A stretch of 64,000 nucleotides of DNA from an uncultured Coprococcus sp. (lineage in GTDB: Bacteria > Bacillota > Clostridia > Lachnospirales > Lachnospiraceae), in contig CANQTC010000007.1 of NCBI GenBank assembly GCA_947626675.1, positions 1-64,000 on the forward strand. Direction: 5' to 3'. Shown here one piece after another: positions 55,200 to 64,000 of this stretch; position 1 is the stretch's first letter; every line of letters starts with the position of its first letter. The notes beneath the pieces were generated by a model. The model saw nothing but the letters and a program-made list of their open reading frames with translations. It ran no database searches and was not told the origin of the DNA. Both the position numbers and the translations under genes were made by a program.

Positions 55200-55242
55200 T
55201 CTCGTTCTCCCCACTATATTTGTTTTATTTTAGTCGCTTGTA

Positions 55243-56922
55243 TTATTTATCTTCTTTTATCATATCCCAGTACTCCGGCGTCATATATCTGATACATATC
55301 GACTCCTCAACCTGTGAGAACGTCACCACTTCATTAGCGCTTTCCCACAAATTCAAATCCTGATATACCGTCCCTTCACCGAACAGCAAATTCAGTTCAT
55401 CAATGGTTGCTTTCACATCTTCATCCGTATATTCATCTCCCATGACAACAACGGCTGCAACCTTCCCTGTATCTCCCGCTCTTATGCCTATTGTGTTATA
55501 TAATTTTCTTTCTGTAAATGCCAGATATGTGTCAGAAGATTGTTCTGATACATAGTAATCTATATCTGCTGCATCCATAATCTCATCAGCATCATATTCA
55601 AATATCATTTCGTCAACATATATGATGGGTTCAAAATCATATATAAAATATCCCAGACTGGGATTCTCTGCTGCTTCTGTAGCCTTCTCTGTGGTCGCTT
55701 CCGTTGTTGCTTCTGTAGCCGCCTCTGTGGTTGCTTCTGTGGTCGCTTCTGTGGCTTCCGTTATATCCGGATTATCCTTTTCCGCATTCTTGACAATCGC
55801 AATGATAATAACTGCAATAAGAAGAACCCCCACAGCGGCAAGTGCAAATCCCATATATATTTTTGCGTTGCCCGTACCGCCTTCCCTTTTCTTATTCGGT
55901 TCTCTTTTTTCATATTCTTTCTGAGGCGGTGCTCCCACATATCCGTTCTGCGGTTTTCTCTGATTATTATTCAATATATCTGCTCTTAATTCAGCCGCCG
56001 AATGATATCTGTTCTCTATATTTAATGCCATTGATTTGTAAATAATATGATTAAAATATGCCGGTATTGTAGGATTCAATAAAGATGGCATCACCAAATC
56101 ATCTTCCATATATCTTCCTATGGATTCAGGCGGCATCTTCCCTGTCAGCACCTTATACATCGTTGCACCAAGCGCATAGATATCCGTCCACGGTCCTTGC
56201 CTGCTCTTTTTCTTAAACTGTTCCGGCGGCGCATAGTTCGGTTTTAACACAATGGACAATGTTTTATCTTCATCACCATAGCTTTCCCTTGCCGCACCAA
56301 AATCGATAAGCTTTATCTGTCCATCGTTTTGAATAAAGATATTATCCGGACTGATATCCCTATGTACCATCCCCGCCCTGTGTACGACTTCGAGCGCATC
56401 CAATACACTAAGCATAATTTTTACTGTCCTATTATAATCCAAATGTCCGCCCATACTGGAAGCATACTGCGACAAGGACTTTCCTCGCAGATATTCCATT
56501 ACAATATAAGCAGTTCCATTTTGCTCAAAGAAATCATACACCTGAACAATATTTTTTACGCCTCTGAACTTTGCCAGTCCCTTTGCTTCCTCAAGAAAGC
56601 TGTTTAATCCTTTTGCAAATGCCTGTTCCTTTCCTATCGCCGATATCTGTACAGATGCATGGTCGTTTCCGCGGCTTACCAATCCCGCAGGATAAAATTC
56701 CTTGACTGCAACAGGATTCCCCGTCTGCAAATCCACAGCCCGATATGTGATACCAAAACCACCTGCCCCGATAACCGTTCCAAGTTTATATCTTTTTTTC
56801 AGAACGACACCAAACTTAAGACAGAAATCAAGCGGTTTATACTGCCAGTTTCCAAAATCACAGTGCGGACAGACTTTAACACCTTCTTCATATTTATTTA
56901 AACAGTTTAAACATATCTGCAT
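55243..56922 (-). CDS. Zinc-ribbon transmembrane Ser/Thr protein kinase
   Basis: The 559-residue protein has an N-terminal zinc ribbon (C4, C7, C18, C21). The kinase domain (about 43-315) has GAGGFGITY (52-60), K74, HRDISPDN (187-194, with Ser in the usual Lys place) and DFGAAR (D207). Then come a linker, a membrane helix (355-377), an extracellular Thr/Glu/Ala-rich stalk (388-418) and a 140-residue domain of unknown type. There are no PASTA repeats. It is upstream of the FHA-ABC gene, so it is the likely kinase for that transporter (inference). Confidence 0.9.
   Translation of the reverse strand: MQICLNCLNKYEEGVKVCPHCDFGNWQYKPLDFCLKFGVVLKKRYKLGTVIGAGGFGITYRAVDLQTGNPVAVKEFYPAGLVSRGNDHASVQISAIGKEQAFAKGLNSFLEEAKGLAKFRGVKNIVQVYDFFEQNGTAYIVMEYLRGKSLSQYASSMGGHLDYNRTVKIMLSVLDALEVVHRAGMVHRDISPDNIFIQNDGQIKLIDFGAARESYGDEDKTLSIVLKPNYAPPEQFKKKSRQGPWTDIYALGATMYKVLTGKMPPESIGRYMEDDLVMPSLLNPTIPAYFNHIIYKSMALNIENRYHSAAELRADILNNNQRKPQNGYVGAPPQKEYEKREPNKKREGGTGNAKIYMGFALAAVGVLLIAVIIIAIVKNAEKDNPDITEATEATTEATTEAATEATTEATTEKATEAAENPSLGYFIYDFEPIIYVDEMIFEYDADEIMDAADIDYYVSEQSSDTYLAFTERKLYNTIGIRAGDTGKVAAVVVMGDEYTDEDVKATIDELNLLFGEGTVYQDLNLWESANEVVTFSQVEESICIRYMTPEYWDMIKEDK
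55671..55764 (-). repeat. Threonine-alanine-glutamate repeat in the kinase stalk
   Basis: Degenerate in-frame 9- to 12-bp units encode TEATTEATTEAATEATTEAT-like sequence just outside the membrane helix. It is a probable extended, possibly modified spacer. Confidence 0.7.
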
Positions 56923-56984
56923 GCTACTTCTCCATTAATCTTTATAATTATTCAGTTTACTCAATTTCTTTTATTCATGCAACA

Positions 56985-57019
56985 AAAAAGGACAATTTCT
57001 TTGTGAAATCATCCTTTTT
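56985..57019 (-). terminator. Terminator downstream of ftsZ
   Basis: AAAAAGGA pairs with TCCTTTTT and continues through CAATTTC/GAAATCA with two wobble pairs, about 15 bp in all with a TTTGT loop. A U-run follows on the minus strand. It separates the division cluster from the kinase locus. Confidence 0.75.
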
Positions 57020-57044
57020 CTATATCGTTCCCGCTTTCCGGATT

Positions 57045-58319
57045 CTATCTCTTTTTCAGGAATTCAGGAATTTTAATACTTTCATTTTGTTTAACAGTCC
57101 TTGCAGGTTTTTGCTCAGGCTGTGCTGCCGATGTTACCGGCTGTACAAAGGAAGGTGCCTTTACATTCTGTGCCGTATTACTATGCTCTGAAAGGAAAGT
57201 AGGTCTTGTAACTGCGCTTCCAAGATTTTGTCCGGCAAAGGTAGCCTGCTTATGCTCTGCATTCGGTACTGCAGGGGTTGTCGCAGTTGTCGTTGTTGCT
57301 GCTGCTGACATCGTCTCAAATAAAGGTGACGCCGTTCCGGCAAATCTGTTTACAGTCACAGCACCCTCAGATTTCTCAAGACCTGTAGCAATAATGGTGA
57401 TACTGATTTCTTCTCCCATATTATCATTATCAACTGTACCAAAGATAATGTTTACACCATCTCCAGCCTGTTCCGTCAGATATGTTACTGCATCATATGC
57501 TTCAACGATACCAATATTACCTGAGAAGTTTACAATAATATCTGTTGCGCCTGATACCGTTGTCTCAAGAAGTGGTGAATCCATTGCTTCTTTAATTGCA
57601 TCAACAGCCTTATTCTCGCCGCTGGCAGAACCAATACCAATATGTGCGATACCCTTATCACGCATGACAGTCTGAATATCTGCAAAATCGAGATTGATAA
57701 GTCCCGGCTTATTGATAAGGTCTGTCACACCCTGTACACCCTGCTGAAGAACCTGGTCGGCTTTCTTCAGCGCGTCCGGAATGCTGGTTCTCTTATCACA
57801 TATCTGCAAAAGCTTATCGTTTGGAATAACAATCAGGGTATCTACATTTTCTTTCAGTTTTTCAATACCCTCTGTTGCATTTCTCATACGAGGCTTACCC
57901 TCAAAACCAAACGGCTTTGTCACGACACCCACTGTAAGGATACCCAGATTTCTTGCCATCTCTGCAACAACAGGTGCTGCACCTGTTCCGGTACCGCCGC
58001 CCATACCACATGTTACAAATACCATGTTGGCATCCTTGATGATATCTACTATTTCTTCTCTGTTTTCTTCTACTGCACTTGCTCCGATTTCCGGTTTTGC
58101 GCCAGCGCCAAGTCCCTTTGTAAGCTTCTCGCCTATCTGAATCTTTGTAGTAGCCCGGCTGAGTGAAAGAGCCTGTTTATCCGTATTAATCGCAATCAGC
58201 TCTACTCCTTCAACATTTTCATCAATCATTCTGTTTACTGCATTGTTTCCAGCTCCCCCTACTCCAATAACAAGTATTCTTGCCGGTGTTCTTTCATCGT
58301 TTGATTTTATTTCAAGCAA
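57045..58319 (-). CDS. ftsZ: Cell division protein FtsZ
   Basis: The 424-residue tubulin-like GTPase has [13 protein letters not shown], the tubulin signature [14 protein letters not shown] and [15 protein letters not shown] variable linker rich in Ala, Thr and Pro leads to the conserved C-terminal peptide [11 protein letters not shown]. It forms the division ring. The start is TTG at 58319, with GGAGG 8 nt upstream. Confidence 0.97.
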   Translation of the reverse strand: MLEIKSNDERTPARILVIGVGGAGNNAVNRMIDENVEGVELIAINTDKQALSLSRATTKIQIGEKLTKGLGAGAKPEIGASAVEENREEIVDIIKDANMVFVTCGMGGGTGTGAAPVVAEMARNLGILTVGVVTKPFGFEGKPRMRNATEGIEKLKENVDTLIVIPNDKLLQICDKRTSIPDALKKADQVLQQGVQGVTDLINKPGLINLDFADIQTVMRDKGIAHIGIGSASGENKAVDAIKEAMDSPLLETTVSGATDIIVNFSGNIGIVEAYDAVTYLTEQAGDGVNIIFGTVDNDNMGEEISITIIATGLEKSEGAVTVNRFAGTASPLFETMSAAATTTTATTPAVPNAEHKQATFAGQNLGSAVTRPTFLSEHSNTAQNVKAPSFVQPVTSAAQPEQKPARTVKQNESIKIPEFLKKR

Positions 58320-58429
58320 GGTAATGTCCTCCTTATATTATTATTTATACTTATCTTTATATGTATAGCTATATTATCACACTCGTATTTACATAATACG
58401 ATTTTTTGATAAATAACGCAACATTTTTT

Positions 58430-59185
58430 TTACTTATTTTCCTTAAATATAGTGTTCCCGTTTCTTGCATCATAATCAGTCATATCCAGCGTTCCTGATT
58501 TTCCTTCAAGCATCTGCAATATATTATTCAGGTTCATCAGCTTGTCCTCAAGATTATCCCCCTTTCCAAGTTCTATTTTTATTTTATCTTTCTTTAAGAC
58601 AATTTCATCCTCCTTATCAAAACGTATCTCATCGATAATCAGACTATTTTTTTCAATAAGCTGTGTCATCGTCAGTATCTCCTGAAACAAAGCTGCATCA
58701 TTTACCGGGAGCTTCTCTCCTATCACAATACTGTCAAAAGCCAGTCCTTCTATGCAGGGAATATCCGGAAGCTTCTCAGGCGATGTTTCAAGCACATTTC
58801 CTTCATCATCAAAATAAATATATTGGTCCATATACATAACACAGCCGGCCATCGACTTTTCATATACTGTTATTGTAACGGTATTCTTTCCGACAATTTC
58901 TATCTCAAATTTATCGATAAAGGTAATATTCTCAACAGGATTAAGTTTGTTTTCAATATAAAATTCAATGGTGTTTCCGACAGGCTTATCATTTGTTACA
59001 ATGGATATAATCTCTTCCTCTGTATAATGCTCATTTCCTGTCACCTGAATTTTCTCAAGCTTATATACGTTTCTTATGTATATAAACGCAAACAATAGCA
59101 AAATGGCAGCGCATCCAAAAATGATGAATATGACTTTCCATATGCCATTTATCTTTCTTTTTACCTTTTTTTCATCTTTTTCCAT
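58430..59185 (-). CDS. ftsQ: Cell division protein FtsQ/DivIB
   Basis: The 251-residue protein has a short basic N-terminus, one membrane helix (about 15-37) and a POTRA domain (VYKLEKIQVTGNEHYTEEEIISIVTNDKPVGN). A FtsQ beta domain (GKNTVTITVYEKSMAGCVMY, YFDDEGNVLETS) follows. It bridges cytoplasmic and periplasmic division proteins. It lies between ftsW and ftsZ; murG, which is often placed there, is absent. Confidence 0.88.
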   Translation of the reverse strand: MEKDEKKVKRKINGIWKVIFIIFGCAAILLLFAFIYIRNVYKLEKIQVTGNEHYTEEEIISIVTNDKPVGNTIEFYIENKLNPVENITFIDKFEIEIVGKNTVTITVYEKSMAGCVMYMDQYIYFDDEGNVLETSPEKLPDIPCIEGLAFDSIVIGEKLPVNDAALFQEILTMTQLIEKNSLIIDEIRFDKEDEIVLKKDKIKIELGKGDNLEDKLMNLNNILQMLEGKSGTLDMTDYDARNGNTIFKENK

Positions 59186-59189
59186 GTAA

Positions 59190-60344
59190 TCACCTGCCGA
59201 ACTTCATCCGCCTTGCAACAGACATAATCAGTCCCATTTCAATTAATATAAAAACAATCGAGCTTCCTCCATAGCTGATAAACGGCAACGGAACTCCCGT
59301 AGGCGGAATTGTATTCGTTACAACACTGATGTTGATAATCAGCTGCACAGCAATGTGTGCCATAACACCGGAAACAAGAAGCCCGCCAAGTCTGTCAGAT
59401 GCATTGACGGCAATCACCATACATCTTTTTAAAAACATGATAAAAAGCCCTATGATACAAACAGCGCCGAAGATGCCAAGCTCCTCACATATAACAGAAA
59501 ATATCATATCATTATGTGATTCAGGAATAAATCCCATCTTTTGAATACTGTTTCCAAGCCCTCTCCCAAAAATACCACCTGAGCCAATGGCATATAGTGA
59601 CTGCATCGTCTGATAACCGTCAGGATACTTTTCAGGAGCAAGCCAGATTCTTATCCGGTCCGCCCGATAGCCTGCAAATGCAATAAACAGTACGCACCCT
59701 ATGACTCCTATAATTGCCAGCACGACAAAATACCATGTTTTCGGACTGGCTACAAATAGTATGATAAATACAATCGCAAAACAGATAATCGCTGTACTTA
59801 AGTTCTCTATTGCGATAAGCACTATCGCGATAAGCGGAAGAAACATAATTTTTGCAACTCCCTTTATACTGTTTAAGCTCTTTGTATTAACAGTACATGT
59901 CGCCGCTGTATATATAATAAGCGCAACTTTCGCACATTCAGAAGGCTGAAAACCAAAAGGTCCTATATACAGCCATCTTGAAGAACCGTGGCTTGCAGTA
60001 CCTATAATATAAACCAGTATCAGCAATATCATGGATATGACAAGTATCAGTCCCGAATATTTCGCTACAATCCTGTAATCCATTTTCGATACCATATACG
60101 CAAATGCCATAGCAACCAGTGCAAATATAAGCTGCCGCTTAGCAAAGTATGTACTGTCACCAAACAAATCCATCCCTCTGTAAGAACTGGTACTGTAGAC
60201 CATAATAAGTCCGATAAATACAATTAACAATACCATCGCTACAAAAGGATAATCTACATATCCGCCTTTTGTCCATATCGTTCCGGAAACATGCAGATTA
60301 TCCGAAGCAGGTTCGACATGATCATGTACTTTATCATTCCTCAA
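59190..60344 (-). CDS. ftsW: SEDS-family peptidoglycan polymerase FtsW
   Basis: The protein has about ten membrane segments and SEDS motifs: WLYIGPFGFQPSECAKVALI, GYQTMQSLYAIGSGGIFGRGLGNSIQKMGFIPESHNDMIFSVICEELG and TGVPLPFISYGGSSI. FtsW polymerises lipid II with its cognate class B PBP at the septum. The start is uncertain: TTG at 60344 has AGGAG 8 nt upstream and gives 385 residues. ATG at 60371 has a site too close, and the frame stays open to 60467 inside murD. Confidence 0.9.
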   Translation of the reverse strand: MRNDKVHDHVEPASDNLHVSGTIWTKGGYVDYPFVAMVLLIVFIGLIMVYSTSSYRGMDLFGDSTYFAKRQLIFALVAMAFAYMVSKMDYRIVAKYSGLILVISMILLILVYIIGTASHGSSRWLYIGPFGFQPSECAKVALIIYTAATCTVNTKSLNSIKGVAKIMFLPLIAIVLIAIENLSTAIICFAIVFIILFVASPKTWYFVVLAIIGVIGCVLFIAFAGYRADRIRIWLAPEKYPDGYQTMQSLYAIGSGGIFGRGLGNSIQKMGFIPESHNDMIFSVICEELGIFGAVCIIGLFIMFLKRCMVIAVNASDRLGGLLVSGVMAHIAVQLIINISVVTNTIPPTGVPLPFISYGGSSIVFILIEMGLIMSVARRMKFGR

Positions 60345-61704
60345 CAGACTCACTCCTAAAGCTCTTGACATAATCCTTAAACATTCTTCCGCGCTGTTCA
60401 TAATTTTCAAACATTCCCCAGCTTGCACATGCAGGTGACAATAAAACTGCCTCACCCGCTTTTGCATGCGCGTGGCAATATTCTACTGCGTCCTTTAAAT
60501 CATCCTGAAACACGATATCGTTAAATCCATGTTTTCTTGCGCAATCCGCTATCTTTGGCGCAGTCACGCCTATCAGTACAAGGCTCTTTACCTTTCCCTC
60601 AAACGCCTCAATCCACTCATCGAAAGTTGCGCCTTTATCATAACCGCCGCCTATCAGATATGTTTTCGTTGTCATTGCCTGAATGCCCTTTATTGCTGCA
60701 TCCGGATTTGTGCCTTTGGAATCATTGTAATAGGTGACGCCATCAATTGTATCGACATACTCGATTCTGTGTTCGACCGATTGAAATGCTGCTGTTACAT
60801 CGTGTATCGTCTGAACAGGTACACCCATATAATACGCAATTCCTACTGCTGCAAGCACATTCTCTACATTATGCGCTCCCGGCAGTTTCAACTCTGATAA
60901 TTCAATAACTTTTTTCTTTTCCGCTCCATCTTCTATATATATGGACTGCTCCTCTACATATACACCGCCCTCAGGGCGCTCCAGTCTGCTGAAATATACA
61001 ACCTTTGCCTTTCCCTTCTGTCCCATCGCTCTTGTATATACATCATCATAATTCAGAACAATTACATCATCAGCCGTCTGATTTTTTGATATTGAACGTT
61101 TTACCTCGCCATAGTTTTCAAATGTATGATGTCTGTCTAAATGGTCCGGTGTAAGATTTAATACCGCGCTTACATCCGGGCGAAATGTTATGGCAGTTTC
61201 AAGCTGGAAGCTGCTGATTTCCGCTACAGTAACACTATCTTCTTCCGTTGTATCACAAAGCTCCGTATATGGAATACCAATATTTCCAACAACGATTGTT
61301 TTCTGATTGTGCGCTTTCATGATTTCGCCCACTAAAGAAGTTGTAGTCGTCTTGCCATTTGTCCCTGTTATGGCGGCTATTTTTCCTTTGCCATAATGAT
61401 ATGCCAGCTCAATCTCACCCCATATCGGAATATTGTGTTTCCTTACGACCTCAGCAAACGGCGCTTCAATCGATATCCCCGGACTAATCACCATCAAATC
61501 TGCAACATTTAAAATCTCCTCCGGAAGCTCACCAAGTATGACCTCAGATAACGGAGAATTATCAAGCTTCTTTTTTACCGCCTCTTTATCAACAGTTTCC
61601 TTTTCATCAAAGAGAAAAACCTTTACCCCATGTTTTACCAACAATCTTCCTGCACTAATTCCACTCTTTCCCGTTCCTGCAACGATAACACTCTTTATGT
61701 CCAT
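60334..61704 (-). CDS. murD: UDP-N-acetylmuramoylalanine-D-glutamate ligase MurD
   Basis: The 456-residue Mur ligase has the ATP loop AAITGTNGKTTTTSLVGEI, EISSFQLET, LNLTPDHLDRHHTFENY, VEHRIEYVDTIDGVTYYNDSKGTNPDAAIKGI and LLSPACASWGMF. It adds D-Glu to UDP-MurNAc-Ala. The ATG at 61704 has AAGGAGG 6-7 nt upstream. Its end overlaps the ftsW start region. Confidence 0.95.
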   Translation of the reverse strand: MDIKSVIVAGTGKSGISAGRLLVKHGVKVFLFDEKETVDKEAVKKKLDNSPLSEVILGELPEEILNVADLMVISPGISIEAPFAEVVRKHNIPIWGEIELAYHYGKGKIAAITGTNGKTTTTSLVGEIMKAHNQKTIVVGNIGIPYTELCDTTEEDSVTVAEISSFQLETAITFRPDVSAVLNLTPDHLDRHHTFENYGEVKRSISKNQTADDVIVLNYDDVYTRAMGQKGKAKVVYFSRLERPEGGVYVEEQSIYIEDGAEKKKVIELSELKLPGAHNVENVLAAVGIAYYMGVPVQTIHDVTAAFQSVEHRIEYVDTIDGVTYYNDSKGTNPDAAIKGIQAMTTKTYLIGGGYDKGATFDEWIEAFEGKVKSLVLIGVTAPKIADCARKHGFNDIVFQDDLKDAVEYCHAHAKAGEAVLLSPACASWGMFENYEQRGRMFKDYVKSFRSESVEE

Positions 61705-61717
61705 TATATCTTCCTCC

Positions 61718-62677
61718 TTATATGGCAAGCAGACCAATTACGCAAAGGATTGCCGTTACAATAGAAAAAATTGCAACAACCTTTGTTTCCGGCCAGCCTG
61801 ATAATTCAAAATGATGGTGGATAGGCGCCATCTTAAATACTCTTTTTCCTGTAAGCTTAAATGATACTACCTGAATGATAACTGACAAAACTTCTATAAA
61901 ATATATAAATGCAACGATAATGATAAATATCGGCATCTTAAGCATATAGGCTGACGAAACAACAAAACCGCCAAGCGCCAATGAACCCGTATCCCCCATA
62001 AATACCTTTGCAGGATATACGTTATAGACCAGGAAGCCAAGCAGACTTCCCATTGCTGCACATGTAACAGGCGCTATTCCTGAACCCGTTCCGATTGCAA
62101 CAACAGCGAAAAAGGTTGCTATCAAAACCGTAACGGATGAAGCAAGACCGTCAAGTCCGTCTGTAAAATTTGCTCCGTTTACAGTTCCAAGCACGATAAA
62201 AAATAATAGTACTACATAAAACGTATGATTTAATTCTACTGTCTTTCCTGTAAATGGTATGATGATTTCATTGTTAATATCTGAATATTTTTCAACATAA
62301 TATGCAAATACACCGGTAACGACTATCTGCCCAAGCATTTTCTGCCATGCCCGAAGCCCCATCGAACGCTTCATTACAACCTTTATATAATCATCCAGAA
62401 ATCCTATCAGCCCAAATCCCAAAGTCACAAAGAGAACAGGCAGTACATCCGGATAATCCTTCATATAGAACAATGTCGTAATGGTAAACGACAACAGGAT
62501 AATAAGTCCTCCCATCGTAGGGGTTCCCGACTTCTTCAGATGCGATTCAGGTCCGTCATCTCTTACAAACTGACCAAACTTAAGCTTCTTCAAAAAAGGA
62601 ATTATGATAGGACATAATACCACACTTGCTGCAAACGCAATCACAATCGGCAGAATAATCTTAAAATCTAAATTCAT
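61718..62677 (-). CDS. mraY: Phospho-N-acetylmuramoyl-pentapeptide transferase MraY
   Basis: The 319-residue protein has about ten membrane segments and the family motifs DDGPESHLKKSGTPTMGGL, GFLDDYIKVV, NFTDGLDGLASSV, FMGDTGSLALGG and FKMAPIHHHFELSGWPE. It makes lipid I. It is directly upstream of murD by 13 nt, and 120 nt downstream of the class B PBP. Confidence 0.97.
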   Translation of the reverse strand: MNLDFKIILPIVIAFAASVVLCPIIIPFLKKLKFGQFVRDDGPESHLKKSGTPTMGGLIILLSFTITTLFYMKDYPDVLPVLFVTLGFGLIGFLDDYIKVVMKRSMGLRAWQKMLGQIVVTGVFAYYVEKYSDINNEIIIPFTGKTVELNHTFYVVLLFFIVLGTVNGANFTDGLDGLASSVTVLIATFFAVVAIGTGSGIAPVTCAAMGSLLGFLVYNVYPAKVFMGDTGSLALGGFVVSSAYMLKMPIFIIIVAFIYFIEVLSVIIQVVSFKLTGKRVFKMAPIHHHFELSGWPETKVVAIFSIVTAILCVIGLLAI

Positions 62678-62797
62678 CTTGTACTCCTAACCACTGTCTG
62701 TATAAGACAGCTATATATTTTTATCTGTATAGTGATTATCCAAACATATCCCCTAAGAACTGCTCAGATAAACAGCTATCATTTTTATATCATACTA

Positions 62798-64000
62798 TTA
62801 TTCCCCTGTCTCATCTGTAGAAACCTCTGATGTTTCCTCAGGCTCTATACCAAGATAAGGCAGAATATTTTCAAACACCTCTTTTACGACTGGCGCAGCT
62901 ATCGTACCGCCATAATAAACACCCTCCGGCTCATCTATCAGTATAATGGCTATAACCTGTGGATTATCCGCCGGCGCAAATCCTATAAACGAAGATATAT
63001 AGCGCCCTGTTCCTCTAGGGAGTTTCTCACTGGTGGCTGTCTTCCCGCCTATTCTGTATCCCGGAATGGCGGCTTTATTACCGGAACCTTCCGAAACTAC
63101 TTTTTCCAACATTCCCCTTACCTTCTCTGATGTTTCTTCCTTTATTGCATTTTCAATAAGAGGATATTCAAGTGGCGTTATCGTATTATTTTCACTATCT
63201 ATAACGCCTGTTCCTATATGCGGTGTAATTTTATTTCCGCCATTGATAACGGTTGATATCGCTGTTATAAACTGAATCGGCGTTATCTGAAACGACTGCC
63301 CAAAAGACATCGTTGCCAGTTCTACAGGTCCGACATCTTCAAGATTGTGCATAATAGAGCTGCCTTCCCCCGGAAGGTCTATACCTGTTTTATCAAAAAG
63401 TCCAAGTTTTCTATAATACTCATATAAGGCATCTGCACCTGCCCTTTCACCAATCTCCATAAATGCAGGATTGCATGAATTCATCAGTGCGTGTACCAAA
63501 TCCTCAGAGCCATGACCTGTTGTTTTATGACACCTTATGCGCCTGTCTTCAACAATCTTATAGCCGGGACAAAAAAATGTATTTGCCTCCGTTACTGCAC
63601 CTGTTTCAAGTGCTGTTGTAAGCGTTATAATCTTGCAGGTAGAACCGGGTTCATAAGTATCGCTGATATTAAAATTTCTCCACATATTATTCAGCAAATC
63701 CATCTGATTATCCTCAGTTACTTCTGCATCATAATTCAGCTCAAACGGATTATTCAGGTCATATTCAGGAACATCCGCCATCGCATAAATCTCACCATTT
63801 TGCGGATTCATAATCATAATGCATACTCTGTTCGCATTCTTTTCCTCTTTAACTTTCAACGCCGCCTGTGTAGCATATCGCTGAATATTAAGGTCAATTG
63901 ATGTCACAAGATCATCTCCCGGTATCGGATTGATTCTTGATTCCGAAAACTCCACTAATTCGATGCCTTTTGCATCCGTAACTGCATTGATACTTCCATC
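62798..64000 (-). CDS. Class B penicillin-binding protein (FtsI/SpoVD type), 5' end outside the window
   Basis: The frame is open to base 64000 without a credible start; 400 residues are visible. The transpeptidase shows PGSTCKIITL (SxxK), MNSCNPAFM (SxN) and GGKTATSEK (KTG-type), plus YDLNNPFELNY upstream. The C-terminus ends in EPEETSEVSTDETGE without PASTA domains. The N-terminal anchor and dimerisation region lie outside. Given mraY next to it, it is either FtsI or the sporulation-specific SpoVD; the visible part does not decide. Confidence 0.9.
   Translation of the reverse strand, partial: DGSINAVTDAKGIELVEFSESRINPIPGDDLVTSIDLNIQRYATQAALKVKEEKNANRVCIMIMNPQNGEIYAMADVPEYDLNNPFELNYDAEVTEDNQMDLLNNMWRNFNISDTYEPGSTCKIITLTTALETGAVTEANTFFCPGYKIVEDRRIRCHKTTGHGSEDLVHALMNSCNPAFMEIGERAGADALYEYYRKLGLFDKTGIDLPGEGSSIMHNLEDVGPVELATMSFGQSFQITPIQFITAISTVINGGNKITPHIGTGVIDSENNTITPLEYPLIENAIKEETSEKVRGMLEKVVSEGSGNKAAIPGYRIGGKTATSEKLPRGTGRYISSFIGFAPADNPQVIAIILIDEPEGVYYGGTIAAPVVKEVFENILPYLGIEPEETSEVSTDETGE

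Noticed and set aside
58385-58420. Hairpin CGTATT/AATACG with a T-run near ftsZ
   Set aside because: The T-run is on the + strand, opposite to the direction of ftsQ and ftsZ transcription, and the stem is only 6-7 bp.

Overview
The window looks like the chromosome of a low-GC, endospore-forming Bacillota, most probably a member of the Lachnospiraceae (Clostridia). The evidence is the HrcA/CIRCE heat-shock operon, sporulation genes (spoIIAA-spoIIAB-sigF, spoVAA to spoVAE, spoIIP, gpr), AGGAGG-type ribosome sites with frequent TTG starts, and the gene order lepA-hemW-hrcA-grpE-dnaK-dnaJ-prmA-rsmE-nifS-thiI-mtaB. No rRNA, tRNA, CRISPR array, prophage or insertion sequence was recognised. The species was not identified.

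Layout. 1-60 holds the C-terminal end of an unknown + strand gene. 150-6925 (minus) carries RNA-modification and RNA-decay genes: trhP, trmR, a truncated MltG-like protein, a YlbF-family protein, RNase J, DUF1292, ruvX, ireB and mtaB. 7098-7328 (+) is an HPr-like protein with no phosphorylatable histidine. 7399-22189 (minus) carries thiI/nifS, rsmE/prmA, the dnaJ-dnaK-grpE-hrcA operon behind a perfect CIRCE, hemW, lepA, spoIIP, gpr and an unknown protein. 22421-25378 (+) is a class A penicillin-binding protein with a repeat-rich tail. 25460-26843 is spoVAE-spoVAD.

26999-35929 separates spoVAD-VAE from the rest of the spoVA genes. It holds a CLC channel/antiporter, citrate synthase, a VanW-family protein, a DUF3783 protein, two GyrI-like proteins, a WYL regulator, a GNAT acetyltransferase and an MFS exporter with a structured leader. 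36262-39310 is spoIIAA-spoIIAB-sigF-spoVAA-spoVAB-spoVAC. 39417-42929 holds a zinc-ribbon/TPR protein, a 48-residue coupled ORF, folC and queF, followed by argD and a hairpin-rich gap. 44410-47926 is a heterodimeric ABC exporter pair. 47990-52793 holds yebC, a CBS-domain protein, mazF without an adjacent antitoxin, alr and nnrDE. 52796-56922 is a signalling/transport locus: ABC-2 permease, double-FHA ABC ATPase and zinc-ribbon Ser/Thr kinase. 57045-64000 is part of the division/cell-wall cluster: ftsZ, ftsQ, ftsW, murD, mraY and a class B PBP cut by the window edge.

How they work together. The window couples housekeeping (chaperones, tRNA and rRNA modification, RNA decay, peptidoglycan synthesis) with sporulation control and spore-membrane channel genes. 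The parts most worth a second look are the broken-up spoVA locus with an efflux/detoxification cassette in the gap, the leader peptide with mutually exclusive hairpins ahead of the MFS gene, the kinase-FHA-ABC locus that recalls mycobacterial PknF/Rv1747, and the divergent HPr.
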